Assembly (NCBI GenBank): GCA_013398295.1 | Contig: VZSF01010486.1 | Span: 227,272 to 291,271, forward strand | DNA length: 64,000 nucleotides | Source of the DNA: Chionis minor | Taxonomy: Eukaryota; Chordata; Aves; Charadriiformes; Chionididae | Direction of reading: 5' to 3' | Part shown: in pieces, positions 13,462-25,336 of the stretch | How the letters are laid out: every line of letters starts with the position of its first letter | Position numbering within the stretch: position 1 is the stretch's first letter | Notes under the pieces: model-generated | Databases searched by the model: none | What the model saw: only the letters and a program-made list of their open reading frames with translations | What the model was told of the DNA's origin: nothing | Position numbers and translations under genes: made by a program

Positions 13462-13494
13462 CTTTGCAGCAGTAGGGCAAAACTCCATGTACTT
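13462..13494 (-). other. Microexon-like segment, weak candidate
   Basis: On the minus strand a 33-nt segment sits between a good acceptor (GGTTTCCTTGCAG) and a donor AAG|GTAATT. It is a multiple of three and open, reading KYMEFCPTAAK, inside a longer open frame spanning 13309-13665. In-frame lengths of this size are typical of vertebrate microexons. But a site pair this short can easily arise by chance, and I do not recognise the peptide. Confidence 0.12.
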
Positions 13495-14826
13495 CTGCAA
13501 GGAAACCTTAGGGAAACAAAGAGAAAAAGAGGTACAAAGCTGGAAATCAAGACCTTGAACAATAGTAGCACAAATGTGATTATCAGAAGTAGCAGCTGAC
13601 AAAATAATACAGTGAAGCCTTACTAGTAAGTATTCACGCCTCATCAGGTGGAAAACAGTCCCCATCCCAGCATTTAAAAAGAAGGAATTTAGATGGAAGA
13701 AATTAGCATCATTATTTTGTTCTGTACTTTTAGTAGTAGATGAGATTCATTACCAAAATGGGACTTAAGAGGACTTGACAATCAAGTAGGATTCAGACAA
13801 GTATGCATACGCAAAAAAAAAGAGTGAATACCACTAGAAATGCAACAGGGCAAGCATTGAAATCAATTTTAACCTTGAGACTGCAGAAAACATGATGTAT
13901 TATGTATTGTTATATTTGTGTGAAAAGGTGCAAGTTGTAAGCATTGCGTGAGCAAGAGGCTAAAATCTCCAGCAATAAAGTTTCTGAAAGACATTTGAAA
14001 ATAAATTTAGAGGTAAGGGTGGCTGTTAGCTTGGCTGGGTTAGAATCTAACTTAGTAGAAAATGAGGCTCTGGCAATAAAATAAATAATGCTGTTTAATT
14101 ACAGTCATGACCTTTAGTAATTGCTGCATTATTGCTTGGTGTTGTAAGAGATTTATTGTATTTACTGAAACAATTGTTTTTTCCCTCTGCCAAAACCATC
14201 AAGCATTGGAATTGGAAAATATCTATTAGATTATCTAGTTTCTGTATCCCCTGCTGCGCAATGTCTTGTCCAGTTCTGCTGTAAATATCTTCAAGTGTCG
14301 TTTTGAGTGAAATGCACTGCGAGGTTACTCTAGAGCCTGAAATACCCATTATTCTGACCATGGAAACATTTTTGCCTCTGATGAGTTGAGGTGCAGGATT
14401 ACTTCCATCTCATATCTTCTGGCTGCATTATTTTTCATGCTTCTCTTCATTTACAATTGTTTTACCAAGCTATTCTTTGTTGCTTCTGCTCTTTTCCAAG
14501 AGTTAAACCCATATAAAAAGGGAATAGTTATTATGGGTTCATTTGACTGCTTCTCTGATACCGAAGAAAATATGAGAATGTGCATTTTTTTCAACAAAGC
14601 CGTGTAACACTTGTGCAATTATTAATACAAGAAAGGCAAATAATGATCACAGTAGAGCTGGTGTTCTTTGAAACTGCAAACTCAAAGAGATTCCCTGCTG
14701 CCCCTATTTTCATAGCATCCTAGTGGCAATGGAAGATATTCCTAGGGCAAAAGGTTGTAGTTTGAAAGCAAAAAATCAAACGAAATAAAAATAGACCCTC
14801 TAGCATCTTTTGCCTGTCCAGGTCTA
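13495..14826. other. Unique AT-rich non-coding stretch
   Basis: Nothing recognisable. It leads up to the target-site duplication of the solo LTR. Confidence 0.6.
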
Positions 14827-14831
14827 GTGAG
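14827..14831. repeat. Target-site duplication, left copy
   Basis: GTGAG directly precedes the LTR's TG terminus and matches the right copy exactly. Confidence 0.85.
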
Positions 14832-15002
14832 TGTCCTGGTTTCAGCTGGGAAAGAGTTAATTTTCTTTCTAGTGAGTCCTGTGAAAGGAATGTCAATAAT
14901 GCATATTGTTTTAGTTGTTGCTAGGTGATGTTTATACTTTTCAAGGACTCTTTTTAACTTCCCATAGAAGCTGAGAAGGAGAATAGACAGAACAACAGAA
15001 TG

Positions 15003-15048
15003 GCCAATGAAATATTCCATACCATAGATGTCATACTTAGTATATAAA
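15003..15048 (+). promoter_or_regulatory. LTR core promoter: CCAAT and TATA boxes
   Basis: Within the solo LTR, CCAAT lies at 15003-15007 and TATATAAA at 15041-15048, about 38 bp apart. This is the usual layout of an LTR RNA polymerase II promoter, with transcription expected about 25-30 bp downstream of the TATA box. Whether it is active cannot be read from sequence. Confidence 0.6.
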
Positions 15049-15127
15049 TGGGAGTTGGAGGAATCCGCAATCACTGTTCAGGAAGATACCAGTTCACCAG
15101 GTGGTGAGAGTGACTTGTGTCATTGTT

Positions 15128-15166
15128 ATCATGATGATGATGATGATAATGATGATGATGATGATT
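15128..15166 (+). repeat. GAT trinucleotide microsatellite in the LTR
   Basis: About twelve GAT units are interrupted once by GATAAT, then pass into TTATTATTTT. The array is inside the solo LTR downstream of its TATA box, and its length is likely to vary between individuals. Confidence 0.85.
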
Positions 15167-15226
15167 CTTATTATTTTCATTTTCTGTTACTGTTCTAGTA
15201 AACTGTCTCTATCTCAACCCATGAGG

Positions 15227-15279
15227 TTTTTTTCCCTCTCCTTTCTCTTTCCCCTCCTTTTCTCCCCCTTCTCCCCTCT
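15227..15279 (+). repeat. Uninterrupted 53-nt pyrimidine tract
   Basis: Only C and T occur over 53 bases, followed at once by GAGGGAGAGGGGGGG. The tract can therefore form a short hairpin (CCCCTCT with AGAGGGG) and is a candidate for triplex (H-DNA) structure. It lies near the 3' end of the solo LTR. Confidence 0.8.
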
Positions 15280-15347
15280 GAGGGAGAGGGGGGGAACTGC
15301 ACCATGGCTGTGTGGTCCTAGCTGCCAGCTGGGCATAAAACACAACA

Positions 15348-15352
15348 GTGAG
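15348..15352. repeat. Target-site duplication, right copy
   Basis: GTGAG directly follows the LTR's CA terminus. The exact match fixes both LTR ends. Confidence 0.85.
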
Positions 15353-15799
15353 TAATATTGGAAAGGCTTTATAAAAACTGCACTACAAGGGAGGAAAATA
15401 AATGCAGGGAACTATAGCTAATATTAAAGATGTATAACTAGTAGGTGATAGTCTGGTGTTCGCAATGAGCTTTCACGCTTTTCCCACAGGTCAAATTTAA
15501 AGAATTATCAGGAATCTGCGGTGATCTGTCACTGTGCCAATCAACGCTATAGCATTTAGATTTATTGGGTGAAATATGTAGGTAACTACATGGGGCTACT
15601 GGGTATATGTACAGAGGTTGACATGGGATGCACGTATATACTTCCACTAGCAGATTAAAAGATCAGTTACAAAATGTATCTAATTCATTCACAGGAAATT
15701 AATTTCTGAACCTCAGGGGAAAAAAAAGAAAAAGAATAAATCAAGAAACTTAAAAAACTACCTGTTTTTAAAGTAAATAAGTGTGTTCAAAGAGTCGGT
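15353..15799. other. Short unique stretch after the LTR
   Basis: AT-rich unique sequence with an A-rich patch (AAAAAAAGAAAAAGAATAAA) near 15720. No gene is visible. Confidence 0.55.
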
Positions 15800-15885
15800 G
15801 TTGAAAGGACACTGAAAGGTTATTCTGCACCCTCTGCTGTCACTCCTCTGTAGTTCTCTGTGCCTCAGTTTCCCTTCATCCCTGT
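15800..15885 (+). repeat. Possible MIR-like SINE core
   Basis: CTCTGTGCCTCAGTTTCCC at about 15853-15872 is an exact match to the best-conserved part of the MIR core as I know it, but the flanks are weak. It could be a highly decayed MIR or a chance match. Confidence 0.35.
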
Positions 15886-17984
15886 CTTTTCACTGGTTTT
15901 TTTCTGAGGTATGTGTGAGTGAGTGAAGACAAGGGTCATTTGTATAGCAGAAGGCAAATCCCAGCCTTGCCAGAAGCTGAACACCATGAAGGGACTTGAA
16001 ATTAAGTAATTTACCGATATGAATAAAACATCAAGTGTTATTTTTAGAAGCTTGACTGTTCTGACAGACCCAGTAGTTTTTCAGCTAATCTCACCGCTCT
16101 TCCTCCTGAGCCAAGGGCTATCCCCCGTCCTCCAGAATTCAGAAAGCAACATCATTAGTGATAATACTATGATTTTGATGGAATTTGCTACCTTTTAGCC
16201 AAGCATATTCCACTGGGGCCTGGAGGCTCATTTCAGAGGCAGTCTCCCTCAGATAAGCTACCTTGGCCAAACTTTCAAAAACTCATTCAGATTATTTAAT
16301 TAAACCTCTCGGTCTTGCAAGGAGATACTGCTTATACTCAAAGACTTAATAAGTCTCCTGGTCTAGATAGTTCCCTCTCTGATCATTACAAGAGGCAGGA
16401 CCATTAATATCAGCTTATCAAGTTTTGCTGCCCTGTCATATTTTCCCTTCTTTTAATTTTACTGAAAGTGTTATATTAGCACAGTGCTTCTGAAGAAATG
16501 CGAATCTTTTTTGGCCTGATTTTCCTCCTGACTGTCCATATTTTTAAGACAGGTTATTTTGTTCATTTGCCTGTTGTAGCAACAAGCCTTTTATCTCCTT
16601 CTTGATGGGAAACACACTTCAGCTGTGATGGCTGCCTAGGGAGCCCTCATGGGTGTCTGACGGATGCAGCCAGACCTAAAAATTCTTCTGTCTCCCCATT
16701 TTTCAGATCTAGACCTTGCACTGTGTCCTGCCACTGCACTGAGCTGAGTTTGGGAGATCACAGCACCCCATCTCCAGGCTTCATAAGGCTGCATTGCTAC
16801 AAGGCAAATGGCTATATCTCAGCTGTCTGCAAATTTCTCCCTTCTAGGCAGGGAGTCACTCAGCTTATCTGGCTAACATTGCTATCTGACATTGCCTCCA
16901 GTACCACGGGCCATGTGGGTGACACTCTCTGCAGACAGGAAAGCTCTTTAGAGAAGCCCATGCCCAATTTCTTGTACCAGGCTCCAGAAGTTATCTAACT
17001 GAATGCAACTCGAGCACTTATTTGCTTGTCCAGTGGTTTGCACGCATAATAAATTTGGAGTTTAAGTAGAGCATAGATGTCACATGGTCTCTTGAGCCAT
17101 TCCCAAACTCACCACTTATGGAACGAGAGCACTGTGGGCTATAGATTCCAAGGACAAAACTGATCTCTCTTAGGATCTTTTTTCTCATTGAAAGTTGCCT
17201 TGAATGGTTTATCTCCAATAGAAACACAGGAAGCACCCAAAAACTTGAACTAGCTCACTAAATTCCAGTGGTAATAGAAGAGTGGCAGCTTCAAAGAAAC
17301 AAACTGGCCAAGAGATCCAACAAGGAAGCTCTTTTTTAATCATCCCACTTACGTACTGAATAGATTGCAGCCATCTTTTGATACTTGTAAAAATCAACAA
17401 AAGTGGTAAAAATTGCCCAGTAATGCTTCTGATATTATCTTTTAAGAAAAATGAAATCTATAGCCTTTCAGAGAACTCAGCAGGACATTGCCTTTTCTTT
17501 GTTCCCCTTATCATTCATTGTATTCAGAATGGAATTAATGATTTTCTCAAAGGCTTATTCCTTTCAGAAATCAGTTCAGAAAAAACATCTGTCTTGGCAA
17601 AACAGCCAAAACTCTTCCAAAACAGGCCTTTTTAACTAGTGGATTGCTCCTTGAACTTTGATGACCTTCACAAGCACTTCAGCTCAGAAGAGATCGCTCT
17701 CATCCCACAGACCTGTTGGCCCCAGTGTGCAGGTGAAGGCAATGTCACAAAGGTGCGTTGCCCCACAGACGAATAATGATTTTTTTCCATGTGAATATTA
17801 GCATAGTCTTGAACTTGCTTATTGTGACTTCAAATGGTTGAAGGTTTTGATGGAGGTAGTGGGGGGAAGAAAAGGAAAAAAAAAGTGGAAGTTGTTAAAA
17901 CATGTCTATAGATAGGAATTGCCATTTCCTACTCTAAATAGGGGAGAAGATTATGGTCTATTTTGGGAGCTACTCTGTCCCAGA
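15886..17984. other. Unique non-coding stretch
   Basis: No gene or transposon is recognisable. Open frames are under 95 codons. Confidence 0.6.
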
Positions 17985-18290
17985 TAACAACATTTCTTCT
18001 GTCTGTCCTCACTTTGTCAGGACTGGGTATCTTTCCTCTTGGCACCTCTCTTTGCCTTTCAGCAACCTCCCCCTCCTGTAACCTTCGCTTATTCATATCC
18101 TTCTCACCAGGCTGCTTTATCACTGTTTCCTTGAGATTCTCTGTTTCTTTCTTCCCTGGCCTTCAATCTTCTCAGATGTGCTCTGAGAGGATCTTTCTTA
18201 TCCCGTATCTTTCAACTCCAGGCTTGCCTTCCTATCCCTCCTCATAAATTCCTTCTTTCTCAGCCTCCTCCCCCTCCCTGCTCTGTGGGA
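17985..18290 (+). repeat. Pyrimidine-rich low-complexity region
   Basis: About 300 bases are strongly enriched in C and T (runs such as CTTTCCTCTT, CTCCCCCTCC, TTTCTTTCTTCCC). The strand asymmetry explains a stop-poor, Lys/Arg/Glu-rich frame on the opposite strand. It is probably decayed simple sequence; function is unknown. Confidence 0.6.
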
Positions 18291-20810
18291 AGGCTCAGGT
18301 AGAGGCACCCATATGGCGTATGGTCCTATGGAGGGTACCCAGCACATCCCAACCTGGACACTTATTGCCCCAGGAGCAGTAATCCTGGCAGGTTACCTCC
18401 TGCCCTCGGGCACAGGAGCCCCACACTGTTGCCCCACTTGTCCTTCCCTCTGCACTGGCTATTTGCTGCTGCTGCAGAGGTGGTTTTGGGGAGATGTGGG
18501 GTGGCCTGACAGGATATCCAGAAACATAATGCCATATGTTTTAGAAAGTCCTAGAACTGAATTTTCCATACTCCTCGGTACAAATGTTACTTTTTTGCCA
18601 AACACAGGCTCTGTGCATCTGTGCATCCTCTGCCCCCTTCCTCATCCCCAGGCACTTCCGTTGCTGGAACAGCTAATTTGGGGGCTTGCTATGGAGACTG
18701 TGAACTTACTGCAAGAGACTGCATTGGTCCAGGCCTTTATTTCTTGCTACTTTAATTATTTGTGTGAAGAAAATGCAGTCAAAACATACAGTTCCATGGG
18801 AATCAGACACTTGGCTATGCAGGTAACACAGAAAACTCTCCAGGTGACATTTCTGAGATAAACAGTCTATTGGATGCTGTTCCCAGGCTCAGGACTGCAG
18901 ATGCACTCTCACACGACTGGGTTTTGTCCAACTGGTTTCTATTGTGAAACAGAAAAACTATTCTGGCAAATGCTTGTTCTGGAAGAGAGGCCACACAGAT
19001 GTGAGGGGTCAGTTGAAAAACAGGCATTTCAGCAAGATAATATGCTCTGTCTGAGCTCTCTGAGCAATGAGCCCCTCTTTTGTAAGGTGTACAGAGATGG
19101 GAGGACCCTCTTGCCCCAGGAGGACTCCCCCAAAGAAGCTTGGCTTCTCTGGGCTCCAGGTATCAGGTGCAAGGGTGGCATTTCTCTCTTGTTGCTCCAG
19201 AGTGCTCTGCTGTACATCTACAGCGTCAAATAGGAAGGACAGCTGCATGTCTGATGTCACCGGTCACGATGCAGCTGTGTGTCCTCTCTACTCAGCGTGA
19301 TGCCTTGTTGGTACAAAACCACCCCAGAGAAAGTTCATGCAGCAAAGTCCGTTTAATCAATGACGAATGTGTCGTTGCTGGTGCAGCCCTGTGAAACTCA
19401 TTGGCAAAGTTACCACTTTGACATTTCATCACTGTAATTTAAGGGAACAAAAACCAGCCAAAAAATGACGTGAATTTTCTTATCAATCTCTGAGTGCAAT
19501 CATAGCATATATTTTAAAAGGACATACAGCAACAAGGAATCCTTCACAAACTCAACTGGAGAATAATGAATCTGTTTCTACTGTGTGTTTTCAGGCCTTA
19601 TACAGTTTATAACAATTAACAGGGGAAAATTATCTACTTTCCTTTGTTATTTAAAAAAAAAAAAAAAAACCTCATTCAATTCCTCAACTTGTACCAGCCT
19701 GTTCTAACAGAAACTGAGGCAGTTTGCCAAGGGCTAATGATTCAGATTTATATGATTAGTTTCTTTAGCCAGATACAGATATTTAGAGCAACTAATAATT
19801 TGTTCCGCTGCTAATCTCTAAAATGCCTGCAAGGACTCAGTCTAACTATGGTACTTCAGTCATGACATTTTTTTGTTCGTATTTTAGTTCTATGTTACTT
19901 GGAATTAATATGTTAACGTAAGAACTGAACAATGACAAGATTATATGACCCATATAATTTTTCACAGCTTGCCATCATAAGGATGTATAAGCAAAAACAA
20001 CATAAGGGAGATGCACCTAGATAGAAGCTGAAGGTTTAATTAGAGAAAATTATGTGGCTATAAAATTGTCAGTGTTATATATAGCTGACCTTGATCAATC
20101 AAACTGTCCTTTAGTGGGGACACAGCCTAACCTTCTGACTGTATTTCTGCAGTTTAGAGCAGACTTTGGTATCACAGAGCACTGTTTTAGTCATGCCTGA
20201 TAGTTTAGAATGCCTTTAATCTTAACTGTAACATGGAAAGATGCCTGACATTCAGAAATATAGTGAAAATCAGTTTTCTTTATGATCACTTGGGCTGGAC
20301 CTTTTGGACTCTGGTGTGCTCAGGATTACTGATCATTTCTAAAAATGTAGCCTTATTGCATGTTGTAATATAGTCTTTTTTTTTTTTTCTGTATCCCTCT
20401 AAGTACCAGCTAATACAACTGGGGTTCATAAGGGAACCTTCAGGCATCTGTGCGATGCTGACTGTAATGCTACTAAACACTGCATTTACTGGTACATATC
20501 ATGCAGTACTTAAGCTCGTAAAAAGTTTAAGACATCTGCCAAATCTGTAGATAACAACTGTGAAAAATGTTCCCCTTCTCATTGTGTGTCTGAAGTAGCA
20601 GAGGGAGCCCAGCTCTTGACTCATGGAATCTGTGATGCCCCTTTCTTCTCTCCAGGTACAGTGATGTGAAAATCTCCATTTTAAAAAAAAAAAAAAAAGC
20701 TTCTGAATAGGAAGGGAAGAGGGAGGAAAAGGCATCCTTTTCCTGTAATTAAATGGACTCAGATTGGGCTCTTTGGCCAATGCCCATCTAAATTGTTGTA
20801 AAAATTAACA
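18291..20810. other. Unique stretch with two homopolymer runs
   Basis: It contains the longest open frame of the window (18313-18861, +, 182 codons). This has no recognisable domain and a length near the chance maximum, so I do not call it a gene. A 17-nt A run lies at 19653-19669, a T run at 20376-20388 and a 16-nt A run at 20683-20698. An 8-bp word, TGTGCATC, is duplicated at about 18612-18628. Confidence 0.6.
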
Positions 20811-20915
20811 TAGGAATTACCAGATCAGAATGTCACAAACTAATGCTCCATCTGGTCCAGTGTTCTGTTTCCAGAAGTGACTTACACCAGATGCCTGAAG
20901 GAAGGAATAAAATAT
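20811..20915. mobile_element. L3/CR1-like ancient LINE fragment
   Basis: The stretch around CTCCATCTGGTCCAGTGTTC, followed by CCAGAAGTGACTTACACCAG and ATGCCTGAAGGAAGG, closely follows a word order I know from old amniote L3/CR1-type repeats (ATCTAGTCCAGTATCC, then CAGTGGCCA, then CCAGATGCTTCAGAGGAAGG). It is diverged, short and non-coding. Orientation and family are by recollection only. Confidence 0.5.
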
Positions 20916-22621
20916 TAAACATTTAGAGAGTGCTATAAGTGCCCTAACCAACCACTAACGTGGTCATTGGGCAGCTGCTAGGAAATCTAGTGGCAGAAGG
21001 AGCCTGCCAGCATTTGTGCTTTTCTAGTAAATAGAGCAAAGAAATGCACTTCCCTGTGGGATGTTAGTGTCTGCGATATCCAGCCCTGTGCGTATTTATC
21101 ATTCCTCCTGACCTCACATGCACAGATGCATCCAGATGCACACACAAATCAAAATGTGCAAGGGCTGCAACGCAATGCATTTCATCAGGGGTGAAAAGTT
21201 GCTCGGGAGACTCACGGGGCAGAATTAGTTTTGATCAAACTAAGACATTTCCATCTGATCCAGTCACCCTAGGCTCCCTTTATAATCAAAAGAGCAACAC
21301 CAGCACTTTCAGGTCATGACTCTTCTGACTGGGTTTAGGTGTCTGCTTTAGGAGACAGTGACTCCACCGACTTGAGCTCCGTCGACTGCAAAATGTCCAG
21401 GTTGACTAGTTCAGATGTAGACCTCTACAGGGCAAATGTCTGCGTTTCACCAAATGAGTCCCACCTTTGGTGACAAAGCTAATATTTTTATAAGGGGTTT
21501 TGAAGAATTAAGATCCAAAATAGTTAAGGCACTTGGGGACATATTTCAGTCTGCCCCTCTCCTTAGTCTCTCTTCTTGCCTGGGCAGTAATTACATCTAA
21601 CGGAGTCTAGATGATTATAGGAGTGGGATAAGGAGTTTTTTCTTTTAACTAGCAGCTCAGAATGATCTGTCTTCATAATGGTCAAAATGTGTTAGCAGTA
21701 GATGGCCATGAAATGGGTTGATTGCATCGCTAATGGTTGATCACATGAAACGCCCTCTGGATTAACATTAATTGGTCACCTTGGTGGAGACTTCAGATGA
21801 AAAATCTGTCTGAACAGAGACAGTGATTGGGCTTCTATTTCCCTTGTAGATTTTGTCCTTTAAAGGAGGTGGAAAACCCCTGAGGGGGTGGTTGCACAAT
21901 CAGTAGATGTACAGAGAGTTACCTGCTTTCTCCAGGTCTGGTGTCTTCCAAAGTCACTACATCTGTGTTTGTCCTAATTGCTTTATATTTCTATGTTTTT
22001 TATGATTCAATATTTGATTATCTAAAATACAGCTTATATTCTAAGAGGTAGAAACTGGTTTGTTGTGTATTTTTTTATGTCTATTTTGTTAATCTTTCAA
22101 TTTATAATTCTTTGTCTCCCATGATGGGGAACAAATTGACTTTCAGTGGCTAAGCAACAATAATGGAAATAACACCAGGGCTGGAAGCCCATTACCGTTC
22201 CTAACAAGCTAGGTCTACACAGGATGTATAAACAAAAGCAGAAAACTGCAAGGCACAGTATTGTATCACAAATCAATGTCAGAGAGCAACATAATATAGA
22301 AAGACAAAATTCACTCCCCCAAAGAGCAACATGCCTTTAAATACTATGTAGAAATCTTTATCGGTACCTAATAACAGCGAGAAACTGAAACTGCCTTTAT
22401 AAAAGAACATATTGTCAGGTCTGAGAACAAATAACACCATGGATGAAAAATTAATTTGTAAAGTGTAAAATGAGGTATTGTTTAATGCCTTCCCTCGCAA
22501 GGACACATGGTGACAGTTTTTATTTATCGGAAGAGTATTTGCAAAGAGGGGAAAACTATCTCGAGGTCTTGTGTAGGCATGGCATAGAATAACAAGCTTG
22601 AAAAATTAGCTTTCTAGTGTT
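20916..22621. other. Unique non-coding stretch
   Basis: No gene is visible. Mixed composition; nothing recognised. Confidence 0.6.
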
Positions 22622-22722
22622 AGAGGCTGGGATAGGTTGCCTACAAAGATTGTCAGGTCTCCATCAGTGGAAGTTTCTAAACCAGAATTGGGCAAATATC
22701 TGACAGGAATGGCTAAACTCTC
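22622..22722 (+). mobile_element. Old CR1 3' UTR fragment
   Basis: GGGATAGGTTGCCTACAAAG, GGTCTCCATCAGTGGAAGTT and GACAGGAATGGCTAAA follow the order of the CR1 segment coding for the end of the RT (tryptophan/proline motif, then SPSL) and the start of the 3' UTR. The usual ATTCTATG tail is not visible. It is much more diverged than the CR1 pieces at 4.0, 42.7 or 59.3 kb, so it is probably an older insertion. Confidence 0.68.
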
Positions 22723-25108
22723 TATTCCTACTTTGCAAGTTGTTTTTCTTAACTTTGTTTCTTACTACAAAGTGGAATGTAATTCCCTGTATTTTATTAT
22801 ACGTAGAACAGGTATACAGTGCCTTGGTTTCTGAGCTCAGTCAAACTACAGGAATTTGGTGGAGGAGAACCCTGGAGCTGCTTGTCCTAAGAGTTACCGC
22901 TCATCTGGGCAGCCCTAGCTGTAGGATACCCGGAAAGCTGAGATGCTTGGAGATGTCTGGTAATTCAAGTGCATCTTCCCATGGACCTCAGATCTCTCTT
23001 CAACATGTATTTGATGATCTGCAATAAATTTAGCCTCTTAATATATTTTCAGAGTAGTTGAGGCTTGCCTGGTCTTTTGTGCTTCCGTCTGTGCTTCTGT
23101 CTATCCATGTCTCTCTCCTACTCACTTTCTTAGCCCTCTTGTTCCCAAGGAGGAAGAGTGGTTCACCGATGTCTGTCTCTCAAACCAGACAGTAGACCCC
23201 ACAGCCCTCAGTCTCTGTTGCTCCTCCTGGTTCTTTCTGCAGTCCAGAAATTGGGCACCTAAATGCAACAACATATGACATAGCACTGGTGCTGCTGGTG
23301 AAGGAGCCAGGACTTCCTTCTGAATGAACCCAGTGGCACAAATCAGGAGTAGCTGTTGCTATAAAACTGCCATGTGGGTGAGAACAGTAGTTTTCAGGTG
23401 GTTGATTTAGAAACCAAAATAAAAAATTGGATTAATTACTGGCTACATTTACCTTAAATGTGAGTATGAAAGTTTTGCCTCATGGGACTGAATTTCATGA
23501 AGGCATTGGGTATCTTGGATGCCATGGTCTAAACACACTGGTGGAGATGTGAGAATGTTGTTGCTTTTTCTTCTCTGAGTTCAACAGCTTTTTTATATGC
23601 TGAGACTCAGAACACATGCAGTGCAGGGAAGGAGACCCTATTAAGTGGCTCATACTGGAACCCTTCAATCTGTGTAGCTGAGTTTGATGAAGACACTGTT
23701 TGCAAAAAGTATAAAATCCATAACAAATGGGGCATTTTGTGACAGACAGTGGTGATGGCAGGCTGTCTTGGAGTATTTTTTTCCACCCACAGCACATGCT
23801 GCTTTCAGGGCTTCTCTCCCACATTTCCTGCAGACTGGAAATCAGCCGCCAAGCATGGCTTGGAATAACTAAGCAATAGCTGCTACTTTTTGCAAAGGCT
23901 CCATGCCTGCGAGTGTGCACACCCATATATAGGAAGGACTTTTTTTTTCTTTCATATTTCTCTAGCACAGCATGTGGATGTGGCTGAAGTATTCATTTGA
24001 GTTAATATATATGAAAATAGTAGAGACCATTAAATATACATTATCTCCTCCTGCTAACAATCTTCAGTACTTTCACACTGCTGCACTGTGGCTTCTTCCC
24101 AGTGTTTTTTGCTTGCAAATGGCTGAGTCTCACCCCACGAGGGTCGGTGTTTCCAAGGAGCAGGGAGCAGGTTCAGAAGCTCACTGCGGGTCCCAGCATG
24201 AGGGGCTGGAAGGTAATGCCAGCGAAGGGAGCTGCTTGTCCTCAGCTTGCCAATATAACTGCTTGCACAGGCGTGCTGTGAACCAGATCAATGTGCTGAC
24301 AAGTGAACTGACCTGCCTCAAAAATAACCTGGTAAAAAAGATTAATTTTCTGATCCACCTCACAGCATGACGCCACGAGCGGTTGCATTGGCACAACGGA
24401 GGGGGCCGCACGCTGCAGTGTGCTTCATGTTAAAGGGAGTAATGTCTTTAAAAATATCTCCCGGTTTTGTCTGCTAATGTTACTGAAGTAAAGTGAACAG
24501 GAGTTCAGCCATCTTTGTAGCTCACATGGGCACCATCTGACAGGGCGATGTGGGGTGGGCAATGGCCATTAGTCTCCTGATAGTAGCTGTCAGCGGGAAA
24601 GTACCATTTGGGGGATGACTTACCTCAATGCTGCAAATGGGCAAAGGTTGCCATGCAAAGCCCTGCTTCTAAACATGCCACAGTAGTGGCACACATCTTC
24701 TGTGTGTCACAGAAGTGACAGCTTCTAAGCATGCTGTCAGTGGCACACTGGGTACAAGCAGTCCTGGTGGCAAGGGAAGAACGGAGCACTTCAGTTTTCC
24801 AGGTTTTGACCAAAAGCTGCTGTCATCTTTGGGGACAACAGTGAGCAACGCAGGCTGGAGAGATAGGGGAAGGTCTAGGTGTGAAAATTTGGTGTCTGAC
24901 CACGAGGCACAACTCTCTCTGGGCAGAGCCGGGCACAGCATCTACCTGTCACTGTAGCATTGGGTGTTTGCACCTTTTTTCATCACAGTGCTCCATGCAT
25001 GTCTGAGTCTCAGCCATTACAGGATTTTCATGAGATAAGATGGAGAGTTGGGTGTTTCAGTTCCCCTCCTTTTACTTCTGGAAGGTGCTGCTCTTGTTGG
25101 AATAATTT
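22723..25108. other. Unique non-coding stretch
   Basis: A 12-bp tandem duplication (GTGCTTCCGTCT, then GTGCTTCTGTCT) lies at 23079-23102. The frames of 157 codons (23495-23968, -) and 132 codons (23972-24370, +) show no recognisable domain. Confidence 0.6.
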
Positions 25109-25146
25109 TTCTGTTTGTTTTGGTTTGGTTTTTTTGGTCTGTTTTT
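25109..25146 (+). repeat. G/T-rich low-complexity tract
   Basis: TTTGTTTTGGTTTGG followed by T runs. It is a smaller version of the tract 200 bp downstream. Confidence 0.7.
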
Positions 25147-25336
25147 CTCCATGGATTCAGCTTCTCACTTCTTCTGTTCATTGATTTGGACTGTGACTTT
25201 AGGTACCATACCCATTTCCAGAGACAGCTCATGAACTCTTGACTGGAGCCAGCGTGTGATTCCGCTTTTCTCACGCGTGAGAACTTCATGAGCAAACAGG
25301 ACTGCAGATTGCCACCTTTTCCTCTCTGTAGCCTTT

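Larger units (their letters stand above)
14832..15347 (+). mobile_element. Solo LTR of an avian endogenous retrovirus
   Basis: A 516-bp element begins TGTCCTGGTTTCAGCTGG and ends ACACAACA, so it has the TG...CA termini of retroviral LTRs. It is flanked by a perfect 5-bp direct repeat, GTGAG, at 14827-14831 and 15348-15352. A 5-bp duplication fits ERVL-type (class III) elements; class I usually gives 4 and class II usually 6. Inside are a CCAAT box, a TATA box, a GAT microsatellite and a pyrimidine tract before the 3' end. I recall this LTR type (start TGTCCTGGTTTCAGCTGGGA, later CTCAACCCA) as common in birds. There is no internal retroviral sequence on either side, so this is a recombination-derived solo LTR. 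Confidence 0.9.

Noticed and set aside
14742..15074. 110-codon minus-strand frame across the LTR
   Set aside because: It runs antisense through the LTR and its flank and has no coding motif.
18313..18861. 182-codon open frame on the + strand, longest in the window
   Set aside because: By rough calculation the longest chance frame in 64 kb over six frames is about 140-180 codons. It shows no domain, no promoter or splice context, and mixed hydrophobic/low-complexity composition.
23495..24370. Two adjacent frames of 157 (-) and 132 (+) codons
   Set aside because: No domain in either; no supporting gene structure.
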